In this document: positions 25,127 to 33,883 of the stretch, piece by piece
How positions within the stretch are numbered: position 1 is the stretch's first letter
Layout of the letters: each line of letters opens with the position of its first letter
Assembly (NCBI GenBank): GCA_018658605.1
Contig: JABHUV010000219.1
Location: 29,822-93,821 of the forward strand
DNA from: Planctomycetaceae bacterium
GTDB lineage: Bacteria; Planctomycetota; Planctomycetia; Pirellulales; Pirellulaceae
DNA length: 64,000 bases
Reading direction: 5' to 3'
Notes under the pieces: model-generated
Databases searched by the model: none
Seen by the model: only the letters and a program-made list of their open reading frames with translations
Told to the model about the DNA's origin: nothing
Position numbers and translations under genes: made by a program

Positions 25127-25636
25127 GTGAAAAAGGTTTGTATGTGTATTGTAGCGATGTTTTGTGTCGTGATCTTGCCCCACTTCTGCGAAGGCGCGGT
25201 ACGACGCCGAGTGACTATTCGTAGTAATCCCCCCGGTGCGTTAGTGTTTATCGATGACCAGGAAATTGGGGTTACGCCTGTTTCAACGTCGTTTATTTAT
25301 TACGGCACAAGGAAGATCCAACTCATCAAAGATGGTTATGAGACAGTAACGGTTTTGCGTACATTTAAGCCCCCGTGGTATCAATGGGCCGGTATTGATT
25401 TCGTTACTGAAAACCTAGTGCGATCCGAGTTTCGGGACGAACGGCTAGTCGAATTTAAATTAATACCACTACGTATTAAAACCAATAAAGAACTTGTCGA
25501 CCGTGGAAATCAGTTACGTCAACGGGTTCGCCAAGGCATTGTAACGACAGTACCAGTACAACCTAGGAATTTGCGCACATTATATCCTCAACCCCGTACC
25601 ACAACGCCTGTAAATAGGACTCCACGTCCTAGGTAA
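25127..25636 (+). CDS. Secreted PEGA-domain protein
   Basis: The frame opens at a GTG at 25118, but the GTG at 25127 lies 8 bases after GGAG and starts a good signal peptide (MKKVCMCIVAMFCVV ... FCEGA). That gives 169 aa. Residues ~27-75 form a PEGA domain: VTIRSNPPGALVFIDDQEIGVTP with the Pro-Gly-Ala signature, then LIKDGYETV. The middle part (PPWYQWAGIDFVTENL) is aromatic, and the C-terminus is an Arg/Pro/Thr-rich tail, probably disordered. PEGA domains are small extracellular modules related to S-layer and peptidoglycan-side proteins. The role is unknown. The leader (25017-25111) is strongly folded and may control its translation. It is transcribed away from the PP2C gene. Confidence 0.7.
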   Translation: MKKVCMCIVAMFCVVILPHFCEGAVRRRVTIRSNPPGALVFIDDQEIGVTPVSTSFIYYGTRKIQLIKDGYETVTVLRTFKPPWYQWAGIDFVTENLVRSEFRDERLVEFKLIPLRIKTNKELVDRGNQLRQRVRQGIVTTVPVQPRNLRTLYPQPRTTTPVNRTPRPR

Positions 25637-25670
25637 GCATTGTCAGCGGATTGCCGGATCAACTAGGTGA

Positions 25671-26867
25671 CTACCAGAGAGGTGATTTAACGCCTGTTCC
25701 GCTAGGCCGTCGATTCAGTGCACCACTGACGCCAAGTTGTCGCGGGTCGGTTGCTATTTTATCCGCAAAGATTCTTAAGTCATTCATGATTGGCCGTAGT
25801 CTTTTGGTGGCGTCCTCGACGTTCATCGAGGTACGACGAATTTGGTCATACAGTTCATCATCATGGATGAGTTTGTGTAAGCTACCGCGTGAGCTGTTTA
25901 CGGTGGTTACCATTTGATCCATTTTTGTTACGAGGCTATCAAAATCCTCGACCGAGGAAGTGATAGATTCCACGAGTTGTTCTCCGCGTTCACCCAATGG
26001 TTGTGTGAATCTTTGCAAGTGTTCTAAATTAACCTGGGCCTGCTCACCAACAGTTTCGAATTGTTGCATCGTGACCTGCACACTGTCCATCGTATTACTC
26101 GCCTGTTGCAAGATAACAGGGAACTGTTGGACTGCCTGTTTGAGTTTGGCAGTCACTTGGGGATCACCAACGATGGTATCTATAGCAGTCATTGCGGTTG
26201 CAAATCGAGTCATCGCTTCCTCGGTTTTGCGAACTGCTTTTTTGAGGTCACTTTCATTATCAGAAAACGAGCTATTTAGACTTTTCATAAGCGCAGTGAA
26301 CTCATTGGCAGCTTGATCAATGCCTCCGCCCGCACGTTGTATAGAGGCGAAGGTCTCGGTCATGTTTTGTTGCATGGCAAGTAACGCTGACAATGGGTCA
26401 ACTACAACCGTACCAAGACTGAGGTCGCCGCCGGCAGGAACCACTGCTTGGCTTTGAGTGGTTTCTTGTTCGTCAAGTAGACCATCATTATTGACATCAA
26501 AGTAACTTAGTCTTTCACTTGGTGCAGCGGAAGAAAATTCCAAAATTGCTTCACCCGTCAACAACGACCCCATTTTGATGCGACAAATATCCTGATAACG
26601 CAAAGTGACGCCTTTATTGATTGCGAGTGTTAGTACAACGCCGTTGTCTTGCAGGTCGATTTCAAGTACCCGTCCGATTTGGACACCGTTTTTTTGTACG
26701 ATTGTGTTTTTGTGTACGCCAGGCGTGGCTGGAAACTTGATCCGCATTTCATCGTAGGCAGATCCCAGTGTAGGCATGGCTCCAAATATAAACACAAGTG
26801 TAGACGTGACGATGATACCAAGCATCATCACGACTCCGATCATAAGTTTATCTCGTTTGTTATTCAT
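25671..26867 (-). CDS. mlaD: MlaD-type MCE-domain lipid transport protein with an EF-hand insertion
   Basis: A 398-residue protein anchored by one N-terminal membrane helix (residues 7-28, IGVVMMLGIIVTSTLVFIFG). The MCE domain covers residues ~35-115 (FPATPGVHKNTIVQKNGVQIGRV, then LLTGEAILEF). Immediately after it, residues 124-135 read DVNNDGLLDEQE, a canonical EF-hand loop. The rest is a long helical region (200-360) that could form the hexamer's coiled-coil barrel or tunnel. MlaD is the periplasmic ring of the Mla phospholipid transporter. The EF-hand loop is not part of the usual domain. Upstream on the same strand are the ATPase and permease, 16 bases and 4 overlapping bases apart. Confidence 0.9.
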   Translation of the reverse strand: MNNKRDKLMIGVVMMLGIIVTSTLVFIFGAMPTLGSAYDEMRIKFPATPGVHKNTIVQKNGVQIGRVLEIDLQDNGVVLTLAINKGVTLRYQDICRIKMGSLLTGEAILEFSSAAPSERLSYFDVNNDGLLDEQETTQSQAVVPAGGDLSLGTVVVDPLSALLAMQQNMTETFASIQRAGGGIDQAANEFTALMKSLNSSFSDNESDLKKAVRKTEEAMTRFATAMTAIDTIVGDPQVTAKLKQAVQQFPVILQQASNTMDSVQVTMQQFETVGEQAQVNLEHLQRFTQPLGERGEQLVESITSSVEDFDSLVTKMDQMVTTVNSSRGSLHKLIHDDELYDQIRRTSMNVEDATKRLRPIMNDLRIFADKIATDPRQLGVSGALNRRPSGTGVKSPLW

Positions 26868-26883
26868 CGGTTGTATAAATCCT

Positions 26884-27753
26884 TTACCCGTCAGTTAATT
26901 CGACAACCCGTTGGCCAGCTTCACCATGGATAAATTGTGTAATTCGTAGATCGGCGTGGTGATCTAACAGACTGGGGGGTCCATCAAAAATAATTTGAGC
27001 ATCGTTTCCCGCTAAGCGATCAATGGGATGGAGCATAATGATTCGGTCGGCGACCTTACGCGCTGTTTTCATGTCGTGTGTTACGATGACGCTAGTGACA
27101 GTGTGTTGGAGACGAGATCGCATGATAAGTTCATTGATGACATCACTAGCGATAGGGTCTAATCCGGTGGTGGGCTCGTCATAAAGCATGAGATCTGGCT
27201 TGAGGATGTTAGCTCGAGCGATAGCCACTCGTTTTCGCATCCCACCTGAGATTTCCATTGGGTACCGTTGGCAAACGTTGTCAGCTAAGCCGACTTCTCG
27301 CAAGCTTGCTGTCACAAGTGACATGATATCCTCTTCACATAATACTGTGTCCGAAGTGATATTTGATTCGGATTGTCGTATTGGAAACCCAATGTTTTCC
27401 GCGATCGTTAGACTATCAAACAACGCTGCACCTTGAAAAACGAAACCAGTACGAGTTCGTAGGTGCGATAATTCAGCGTTTGTTGTTTGATATAGATTCA
27501 CCCCGTCAAAGTGGACCGTGCCCGCTTGGCCTTGGATCAAACCAATCAGCGACTTTAATAGCACAGTTTTACCACAGCCACTTTCACCAATGATTGCCAG
27601 TGTCTCACCGCGACGGATCTCTAGGGTTATGTCTTGTAGTACCACCCGTCCTTCAAAATTCACGCATAGTTGCCGGACTTCTACGAGGGGGGCGACAAAA
27701 GGGCGGTTGTTCTGCTGATTGGGCGCTGATTGAAGCGGCGGGGGTGAACTCAT
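26884..27753 (-). CDS. mlaF: Mla transporter ATP-binding protein MlaF
   Basis: A 289-residue ABC ATPase. Walker A GESGCGKT near residue 57, Q-loop in TGFVFQGAALF near 100, signature ISGGMRKRVAIARA near 168, Walker B LMLYDEPTTGLD near 190 and the switch His in VTHDMKTA near 225. The SGGMRKR signature is typical of the MlaF subgroup. The N-terminal ~25 residues are a Pro/Gln-rich extension. It powers lipid movement by MlaE. Its start codon overlaps the end of mlaE by 4 bases, showing translational coupling. Confidence 0.95.
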   Translation of the reverse strand: MSSPPPLQSAPNQQNNRPFVAPLVEVRQLCVNFEGRVVLQDITLEIRRGETLAIIGESGCGKTVLLKSLIGLIQGQAGTVHFDGVNLYQTTNAELSHLRTRTGFVFQGAALFDSLTIAENIGFPIRQSESNITSDTVLCEEDIMSLVTASLREVGLADNVCQRYPMEISGGMRKRVAIARANILKPDLMLYDEPTTGLDPIASDVINELIMRSRLQHTVTSVIVTHDMKTARKVADRIIMLHPIDRLAGNDAQIIFDGPPSLLDHHADLRITQFIHGEAGQRVVELTDG

Positions 27754-28616
27754 AGCAAGGCTTTTCCTCCAGATTGCAATGGTAGGAAAAGCCGGTCGAG
27801 ACCCAATCCGAGTAATAGGTCAACCCCGAGGATTAATACAAAGCTAATGACAAAGGCGGCTGTGGCAGCGCGTCCTACCCCTTTCGCGCCTACTTGGCAA
27901 TGAAATCCGTAATAGCAGCTGACGATAGCAATCGTACATCCAAAGAACAGGCTTTTAATGAGCCCAGTGAGTAGATCCCAGCCACCCACAAAATCTCGTG
28001 AATATTGAAAATATAGGTGGGGATTAACATCGAGGGACAAATAGCTGTAGGCAAATCCGCCGAAGATTCCCATGAAATCTGCCATAATCGTGAGCGTAGG
28101 GATAAGTAGCAGAGCAGCGGCTACGCGGGGCACGACCAAATGATGGATGGGGTTGATACCCATACTTTCCAATGCATCGATTTGCTCTGTGACTCGCATG
28201 GTTCCTAATTCTGCAGCCATGGCACTACCTACGCGTCCTGCTAACATCGTTGCGGCCAATACCGGCCCAAGTTCTCGGACGAGCGTCATGTTTATGACAG
28301 CGCCCATGTGATTTGCCATTCCGATTTGGCTAAATTGAAAATGGCTTTGAACAGCAAGAACCATTCCAATAAAGAGTCCCGTTAGTGCGATGACGGGTAG
28401 GCTAAGCACTCCGATTTGAAAACAGGCGCTGACGAGTGTACCAGGTCGCATTTTGCGTCGGAAAAACCATTTCAAGATTTGTATAGTAAATAGTGTTAAA
28501 TCACCGAGCTGGAAGATAAAGCTAGTGCAGCTATCGGTGATATTGCGCAGCAAGCCGTGAGAACGCAAGGCGTTGGGTGGTATTGCTGGTTTAACCGTCG
28601 TATCGACCGAGTTCAT
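27750..28616 (-). CDS. mlaE: Mla transporter permease MlaE
   Basis: A 288-residue permease with five or six membrane helices. Conserved family stretches are VRELGPVLAATMLAGRVGSAMAAELGTM (residues ~120-147), TEQIDALESMGINPIHHLVVPR (~150-172) and a C-terminal FVISFVLILGVDLLLGLGL. The N-terminal ~50 residues, before the first helix, are unusually long and polar compared with E. coli MlaE. It is the first gene of mlaE-mlaF-mlaD. No Mla lipoprotein or MlaC-like binding protein lies next to it, so the periplasmic carrier, if present, is elsewhere. The 253-base gap upstream contains the clpC terminator but no gene that I can see. Confidence 0.93.
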   Translation of the reverse strand: MNSVDTTVKPAIPPNALRSHGLLRNITDSCTSFIFQLGDLTLFTIQILKWFFRRKMRPGTLVSACFQIGVLSLPVIALTGLFIGMVLAVQSHFQFSQIGMANHMGAVINMTLVRELGPVLAATMLAGRVGSAMAAELGTMRVTEQIDALESMGINPIHHLVVPRVAAALLLIPTLTIMADFMGIFGGFAYSYLSLDVNPHLYFQYSRDFVGGWDLLTGLIKSLFFGCTIAIVSCYYGFHCQVGAKGVGRAATAAFVISFVLILGVDLLLGLGLDRLFLPLQSGGKALL

Positions 28617-28802
28617 GAGCAGCCTAAAAAAGCGGAATTATTTGTTCCGTATTCTTGGTAGGTGTGGGCATCAAAAGTAGCGCACAACCGTACCTGCTTC
28701 AATTCTTCGGCTTGTTAACATAGAGAACTTAAGGGATTTTTACTGAAAATGCCGGTTTTAACGATTCCCGTTCGAAGGCTGTGTAAGCGTACACGAGTTC
28801 AC

Positions 28803-28840
28803 AAAAAATAAACGTCACTGTGCTTCGTTGGGTAAGCACA
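28803..28840 (-). terminator. Likely terminator of clpC
   Basis: On the minus strand, TGTGCTT (28840-28834) pairs with AAGCACA (28825-28819) around an 8-base loop. After a short spacer comes a T-rich run ending in TTTTTT (28808-28803). It lies 30 bases after the clpC stop codon. The T-run begins a few bases after the stem, so it is a moderate rather than an ideal intrinsic terminator. Confidence 0.45.
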
Positions 28841-28869
28841 CACCGAGGAAAGACTCTCTAGGGTCTGCT

Positions 28870-31500
28870 CTACTCGGGTGTAGATTTGGGCTTGGTTTTC
28901 GGTTTAGCTTTAGGTTTTGCTTTGGCCTTTGGCTTAGCTTTCGTTTTGCGTTTAGGTTTTGTTGCTACGGTTTCTGTTCCTCCTTCATCATCATCTCTGG
29001 CAACCACCTTCTCGCAAAACTCACCTAGGAAATCAAGACGGGTGATTCGTTCATGATCGTCGTCCCAAATGGCGTCGACCACAATTTTGTTCTTACCCTC
29101 AAATTCACCTTTGAGTAATTCCTCTGAAAGAGGGTCTTCAATCCGGCTTTCAATGGCTCGTCGCAACGGTCGCGCGCCGTAATCTGTGTTAGATCCGGCA
29201 TTGACGAGATACTCTTTTGCGTCGTCGGTTAATTCCAACGCAATATTCATATCCGCAAGTCGTTCTCGAACTTTCGCCAATTCCAAATCAATGACTTGTT
29301 TCAAGTCATTAATATCCAAGTGTCGAAAGATGATAGTGTCGTCGAGGCGGTTGAGAAATTCAGGGCGAAAGACTCGTTCGATTTGCTCCAGCACTCGGCC
29401 TTTCATTGACTCATAAGACGCATCATTATCGGGTGCTTGAAAACCAAAGGACGCTTCATTTTTAATTGCCTCCGCTCCGGCATTGGTAGTCATGATCAGA
29501 ATTGTGTTGCGGAAGTCTACGTTGCGACCAAAACTATCGGTTAATCGTCCTTCTTCCATGACTTGCAGCAGCATGTTAAACACATCGGGATGTGCCTTTT
29601 CAATTTCATCTAGCAATACGACAGCATAAGGTCGTCGCCGAATTTTTTCGGTCAATTGCCCACCTTCTTCAAACCCGACATATCCGGGAGGAGCACCGAT
29701 GAGTCGGCTAATATTATGTTTTTCCATGTACTCACTCATATCAATATGTATGAGTGCGTCGGAGTCACCGAACATGTATTCAGCGAGTGCTTTAGCGAGT
29801 AATGTTTTTCCGACACCTGTGGGCCCGGCGAACACAAAACAACCAGTCGGTCGTTTTGGATCTTTTAGACCACTGCGACTACGGCGTACCGCTTTGGAAA
29901 TCGCTGTGACCGCAGAGTCTTGGCTAATCACCGTCTTATGCAATTCGCTTTCCATTGCCATCAGACGCTTGCCTTCTTCCGTTGAAAGGCGAGTAAGTGG
30001 AACGCCAGTCATTTTCGAGACAACTTCAGCGATGACGTCTTCATCAACCACTCCGCCCGCTTCATCCGATTTATCTCGCCATTCTTGTGTGATGGTTTCC
30101 TTTTTCTTACGTAGTTTGTCAGCGCTGTCCCGCAACGAAGCAGCCTTTTCAAAATCCTGATTAGCCACCGCTTCTTCTTTTTCACTGTTGAGGGTTTCGA
30201 TTTCAGTATCAAGCTCTTTTAGATTTGGCGGGCGGGTCATTGTCTTCAACCGAATACGTGCCCCGGCTTCGTCAATAACGTCAATGGCTTTATCGGGTAA
30301 ACATCGCGCGGGGATATAACGTTCAGAAAATTCAACCGCAGTTTCTAACGCTTCATCAGTGAATTCTACGCGATGATGTTCCTCATAACGCTGTCTTAGG
30401 CCTTTGAGGATTTCAACGGTTTCTTCCTTGCTGGTTGGGTTAACAATGATTTCTTGGAACCGTCGAGCGAGCGCATTGTCTTTCTCAATATATTTACGGT
30501 ATTCGTCTAACGTTGTTGCGCCGATGCATTGGATTTCGCCTCGAGCTAACGCTGGCTTTAAAACGTTCGCCGCGTCAATTGCGCCTTCTGCGCCACCAGC
30601 ACCAACGAGTGTGTGGAGTTCGTCGATAAATAGGATGGTGTTCTTTGCGCGGCGTACTTCATTCATGACCGCTTTAATACGCTCTTCAAATTGCCCACGA
30701 TACTTAGTACCGGCTACCATCATCGCAAGATCTAACACAACGATTCGTTTGTCTGCTAACAGATCTGGGACTTCGCCATCAATCACCCGCTGCGCGAATC
30801 CCTCAATGATGGCTGTTTTACCCACGCCCGCCTCGCCCAACAGCACAGGATTGTTTTTAGTACGACGACATAGCACTTGTATGGATCGTTCAATCTCTTG
30901 GTCACGACCAATGACGGGATCAAGTTTTCCTTGCTTGGCAAGTTCCGTCAGGTCACGCCCAAAGCTGTCCAACGCGGGTGTTTTTGATTTACTGCTTTTA
31001 CCGCTTGATTCTGATGAACCTGAATCATGACGGGAGCGTTCGTCTTGTTCGCCGTTTTCGAGCCCATGCCCGAGCAGATTGAGTACTTCTTCACGGACGT
31101 CCTCAAGCTTCATACCTAGGTTCATCAATACCTGGGCAGCCACGCCTTCTTGTTCGCGTAGAAGGCCCAGCAGGATATGTTCTGTACCGACATAATTATG
31201 GTTCAAGCTACGAGCTTCTTCCATGGAATACTCGAGAACTTTCTTAGCGCGTGGTGTTTGAGGGAGTTTCCCCATGGTCACCATTTCGGGGCCACTTTGC
31301 ACTAGTTTTTCGACTTCAAGGCGGATTTTGCGCAGATCGACATCTAAGTTTTTCAATACATTGGCGGCAACACCACTGCCTTCTTTGACCAGACCTAACA
31401 GGACATGTTCCGTACCAATGTACTCGTGATTAAATCGTTGTGCTTCTTGATTAGCAAGCTGCATCACCTTGCGTGCTCGATCGGTAAATCGTTCGTACAT
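28870..31500 (-). CDS. clpC: ATP-dependent Clp protease ATPase subunit ClpC, with a Lys/Pro-rich tail
   Basis: The frame opens at 31557, but the ATG at 31500 has AGGGAG 5 bases upstream and starts MYERFTDRARKVM, the standard ClpC start, giving 876 aa. Two Clp_N repeats (to ~residue 145), first AAA+ module with Walker A GEAGVGKT, a UVR-like middle domain (EEAVANQDFEKAASLRDSA) and a second AAA+ module with GPTGVGKT follow. The last ~30 residues are a KPKAKPK-type repeat, absent from well-studied ClpC proteins, comparable to the basic tails in the two H1-like genes here. ClpC unfolds substrates for ClpP, which is not in the window. An inverted repeat upstream (31540-31578) may regulate it. Confidence 0.95.
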   Translation of the reverse strand: MYERFTDRARKVMQLANQEAQRFNHEYIGTEHVLLGLVKEGSGVAANVLKNLDVDLRKIRLEVEKLVQSGPEMVTMGKLPQTPRAKKVLEYSMEEARSLNHNYVGTEHILLGLLREQEGVAAQVLMNLGMKLEDVREEVLNLLGHGLENGEQDERSRHDSGSSESSGKSSKSKTPALDSFGRDLTELAKQGKLDPVIGRDQEIERSIQVLCRRTKNNPVLLGEAGVGKTAIIEGFAQRVIDGEVPDLLADKRIVVLDLAMMVAGTKYRGQFEERIKAVMNEVRRAKNTILFIDELHTLVGAGGAEGAIDAANVLKPALARGEIQCIGATTLDEYRKYIEKDNALARRFQEIIVNPTSKEETVEILKGLRQRYEEHHRVEFTDEALETAVEFSERYIPARCLPDKAIDVIDEAGARIRLKTMTRPPNLKELDTEIETLNSEKEEAVANQDFEKAASLRDSADKLRKKKETITQEWRDKSDEAGGVVDEDVIAEVVSKMTGVPLTRLSTEEGKRLMAMESELHKTVISQDSAVTAISKAVRRSRSGLKDPKRPTGCFVFAGPTGVGKTLLAKALAEYMFGDSDALIHIDMSEYMEKHNISRLIGAPPGYVGFEEGGQLTEKIRRRPYAVVLLDEIEKAHPDVFNMLLQVMEEGRLTDSFGRNVDFRNTILIMTTNAGAEAIKNEASFGFQAPDNDASYESMKGRVLEQIERVFRPEFLNRLDDTIIFRHLDINDLKQVIDLELAKVRERLADMNIALELTDDAKEYLVNAGSNTDYGARPLRRAIESRIEDPLSEELLKGEFEGKNKIVVDAIWDDDHERITRLDFLGEFCEKVVARDDDEGGTETVATKPKRKTKAKPKAKAKPKAKPKTKPKSTPE

Positions 31501-31539
31501 GATGACTCCCTCTTTATTGTGTTTTCTGATGCGTCTAAA

Positions 31540-31578
31540 TGACATACGTTTTGCCATCCAAAGCGAATCCGTATGTCA
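31540..31578 (-). promoter_or_regulatory. Inverted repeat upstream of clpC
   Basis: TGACATACG (31540-31548) and CGTATGTCA (31570-31578) form a perfect 9-base inverted repeat with a 21-base spacer. It lies 40-78 bases before the clpC start on the minus strand. It does not match the CIRCE element (TTAGCACTC-N9-GAGTGCTAA) or the CtsR box. It could be an operator or a hairpin in the leader. Confidence 0.4.
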
Positions 31579-31747
31579 CATATGTTTCAAAAGTTCCAAA
31601 AATTGAAACAATGCTTTTTCAAATTGTAGTTCCTAGTTAACAACATAACCGAAAAAATACTTTTCGGGGATACCACCAACTGGAATCTTAAGTTAAGTAG
31701 ACACCGAGTTGGTTTTTATTGTTTATGAGTGATCGTAATTGTACGTA

Positions 31748-32473
31748 TTATGCGACCGCCGACGAAGAATCACTTTTACTTTGGGACGTTAACTTCAATT
31801 CCAGCAATTCCAGTTCTCGCTTAATCTCAAATTCCCATTGCTTTGCTTCATCCCATTTTTGGATGTCCGTGATTTGAATAAGCGCTTTTTCGATATGATT
31901 TGTGTGTCGTAATAAGGTAATCAGTAGTAATCTCGCTTCAATGTCATGAGGGGACTCTGCCAGAATTTGATTTATGATTGATTCAGATTCAAACCAGTTA
32001 CCTTTGAAATACTGATTTCTTGCTTCGAGAAATAGTTTGTCGGAAATATCAGATGATTTACGGATTTTGTGGTGACCACCTGAGTGACTTAAAATGTGTT
32101 TATCTGACTCAACCATTAGTGGTGGGGAATCAGACACGGTTTCATATTCTGTGTGTTGGTCTGTATAATCGCGATTGAACTGGCGACGCATTTGCAGTTG
32201 AGTTGAATATTTACGGGTTATTCGGAAACCATCGGTGGCGCCGATGCTCCAGCATAGCCCTACACAGATCCAGATGACATTCAGGCTACTACTCGGTACT
32301 GATTCGATCCACATAAATTGAAAGGTGAGAGCCAAGTTGAAGAGTACTCCAAACCCAGCGGCCATCCCCAGTCCTATCCATTGACCGCGCAGCCATAGCC
32401 GAGACAAGCCCGGCCAAGCGGTTGTCATCCAAGGAGTAAGAATGATAGGTATCATGTTGGTAATAGAAGTCAT
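31748..32473 (-). CDS. Membrane protein with C-terminal TPR-like region, unknown function
   Basis: A 241-residue protein. Two N-terminal membrane helices (about residues 30-53 and 62-80, LGMAAGFGVLFNLALTF and LNVIWICVGLCWSIGA) are followed by a cytoplasmic part with a Ser/His-rich linker and, from ~residue 145, helices spaced like TPR repeats (LFLEARNQYFKGNWFESESIINQIL, SPHDIEARLLLITLLRHTNHIEKAL). The same combination, membrane hairpin plus one or two TPRs, is frequent in planctomycete proteins of unknown function. A partner-binding role is likely. It has no obvious operon partner. The 247-base gap to clpC holds a CCGAAAA/TTTTCGG hairpin (31649-31667) but no U-run. Confidence 0.6.
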   Translation of the reverse strand: MTSITNMIPIILTPWMTTAWPGLSRLWLRGQWIGLGMAAGFGVLFNLALTFQFMWIESVPSSSLNVIWICVGLCWSIGATDGFRITRKYSTQLQMRRQFNRDYTDQHTEYETVSDSPPLMVESDKHILSHSGGHHKIRKSSDISDKLFLEARNQYFKGNWFESESIINQILAESPHDIEARLLLITLLRHTNHIEKALIQITDIQKWDEAKQWEFEIKRELELLELKLTSQSKSDSSSAVA

Positions 32474-32535
32474 TGGTTAAAACAGAATTGTTAATAGGGA
32501 TTCTACCGATTCCCTTCTTCTTGCGGCAAGGTTAC

Positions 32536-32799
32536 TTAATATCGATTTATTTTAGTTATGGTTGTTTGAACAGCGACATTTGTTGTGAAAAATGAATAAG
32601 AGTTGGTTATTGTTTTAGTGTTTAGTTGGGGGACATCAATCGCTGGTATCTTTTGTCCTGTCATTTTGACAGGACAAGCTCCATGGTTAATCTGGGATTG
32701 CGTTAAAACAGTGCCGAATTGCTCGCCCCCACTAGTAATAATGCAAATGCCGTTCCAAACTAAAAGAAGTGAAAAATAAAATACCCTGTTTTTAAACAT
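32536..32799 (-). CDS. Doubtful small ORF with a signal-like N-terminus
   Basis: The 87-codon frame begins with a basic residue pair and a hydrophobic run (MFKNRVFYFSLLLVWNGIC) that could be a signal peptide. The rest is Thr/Asn-rich with no motif. It starts only 9 bases from the start of the divergent thiD2-thiE gene, which leaves no room for two promoters. No ribosome-binding site is visible, and a strong perfect hairpin lies within it. It may be chance. The 335-base gap between the flanking genes holds nothing else that I can identify. Confidence 0.25.
   Translation of the reverse strand: MFKNRVFYFSLLLVWNGICIITSGGEQFGTVLTQSQINHGACPVKMTGQKIPAIDVPQLNTKTITNSYSFFTTNVAVQTTITKINRY
32653..32677. 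promoter_or_regulatory. Strong orphan hairpin upstream of thiD2-thiE
   Basis: TTGTCCTGTCA (32653-32663), a 3-base TTT loop and TGACAGGACAA (32667-32677) make a perfect 11-base stem. Neither strand shows a T-run after it, so it is not an intrinsic terminator. It lies ~130 bases before thiD2-thiE and could be an operator or an RNA structure. It does not carry TPP riboswitch motifs. Confidence 0.45.
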
Positions 32800-32808
32800 G
32801 CTGGTTTG

Positions 32809-33879
32809 ATGGACAACAACGAATCTATTGGTGTATTGCGAATTATCGATGCGAACGCAAATCGAGCTGCTGAAGCATTGCGCACTATAGAAGAGTACGT
32901 ACGTTTTGTTGTGAATGATGCTTACATGTCCCAGGCAACGAAGTCGTTACGACATCGTTTGGCGACCATTATACAATTAGTACCACTGAGAGCACGCTCA
33001 ATGGCACGTGAAAGTCAGTTTGATGTGGGTCGCGACTTAACAGCAGCGGAGGAAACGGAACGTGCCAACATTTTGGCCGTTGTTGCCGCAGCTTTTGGCC
33101 GACTCAAGCAGGCATTGCGTTGTTTAGAAGAATACAGCAAGACGATGTTTTCGGATGTGGCGGAATTATTCGAGCAACTCCGCTACGACGCTTATCAACT
33201 TGAAAAGATGATCGTCAACGCATCATCAACACACGAGCGACTTGTGCGTGCCAACGTGTATGCAATTGTTGACGGACAAGGCGATAGTGATGAATTTAGC
33301 CGACGCATGCGTGCATTGTGCGCTGCCGGTGTTGACGTTATTCAACTACGCGACAAGAACCTTAATGACAAAGTACTGCTTGAGCGGGCAATGTTACTAC
33401 GTCACATTATGGATGCAGCAGAGTGTACTCCTTTAATGATTATGAATGATCGACCGGACTTAGCTGTACTGAGCCAAGCAGACGGAGTGCATGTAGGGCA
33501 AGCGGAACTGTCGGTAGAACAGATGCGGCGGATCGTAGGTGTAGACTCAGTGATTGGCGTTTCGACTCACTCGTTAGGTCAAGTAAAACAGGCAGTCATT
33601 GACGGGGCTAATTACATTGGCTGTGGTCCAGTGTTTGCGTCGGAGACAAAAGAGTTCGACAAGTTCCCCGGGGTTGAGTTTTTACGACAAGTTGTTGATG
33701 CGACCACGATGCCGGCATTCGCAATTGGCGGCATTTCATTGGACAATATCGGTGAAATATCGGCTGTCGGTTTTACTCGCGTCGCAGTTAGTGCTTGCCT
33801 GACTAATACTGAGGATGTAACTGCGATGGTCTCCGAGTTAAAAGTGGCCCTAGATCCCCTTGAAACTGAAGTGGGCTAA
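32809..33879 (+). CDS. thiE: ThiD2-ThiE fusion (thiamine phosphate synthase with N-terminal ThiD2-type domain)
   Basis: A 356-residue protein; the ATG at 32809 is preferred over the TTG just before it. Residues 1-140 match the ThiD2 type of domain (IDANANRAAEALRTIEEYVRF near residue 13; FGRLKQALRCLEEY near 103), which is known to be a hydroxymethylpyrimidine phosphate kinase and is often fused to ThiE. From residue ~145 comes a complete ThiE TIM barrel: VIQLRDKNLNDK, LMIMNDRPDLAVLSQADGVHVGQ, IGVSTHS, YIGCGPVFASETK and FAIGGIS. The product would phosphorylate HMP-P and join it to the thiazole phosphate, two steps in thiamine synthesis. The stop is 4 bases before the CYTH gene, so the two are probably co-transcribed. 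Confidence 0.88.
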   Translation: MDNNESIGVLRIIDANANRAAEALRTIEEYVRFVVNDAYMSQATKSLRHRLATIIQLVPLRARSMARESQFDVGRDLTAAEETERANILAVVAAAFGRLKQALRCLEEYSKTMFSDVAELFEQLRYDAYQLEKMIVNASSTHERLVRANVYAIVDGQGDSDEFSRRMRALCAAGVDVIQLRDKNLNDKVLLERAMLLRHIMDAAECTPLMIMNDRPDLAVLSQADGVHVGQAELSVEQMRRIVGVDSVIGVSTHSLGQVKQAVIDGANYIGCGPVFASETKEFDKFPGVEFLRQVVDATTMPAFAIGGISLDNIGEISAVGFTRVAVSACLTNTEDVTAMVSELKVALDPLETEVG

Positions 33880-33883
33880 GCCG

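Noticed and set aside
28617..28802. Possible tRNA or small RNA between mlaE and clpC
   Set aside because: Some short stems (GTGTAAGCGTACAC) but no full cloverleaf or CCA-adjacent acceptor stem.
32478..32808. TPP riboswitch upstream of thiD2-thiE
   Set aside because: Conserved CTGAGA and the ACCTGAT-type core are absent from the plus strand in this gap.
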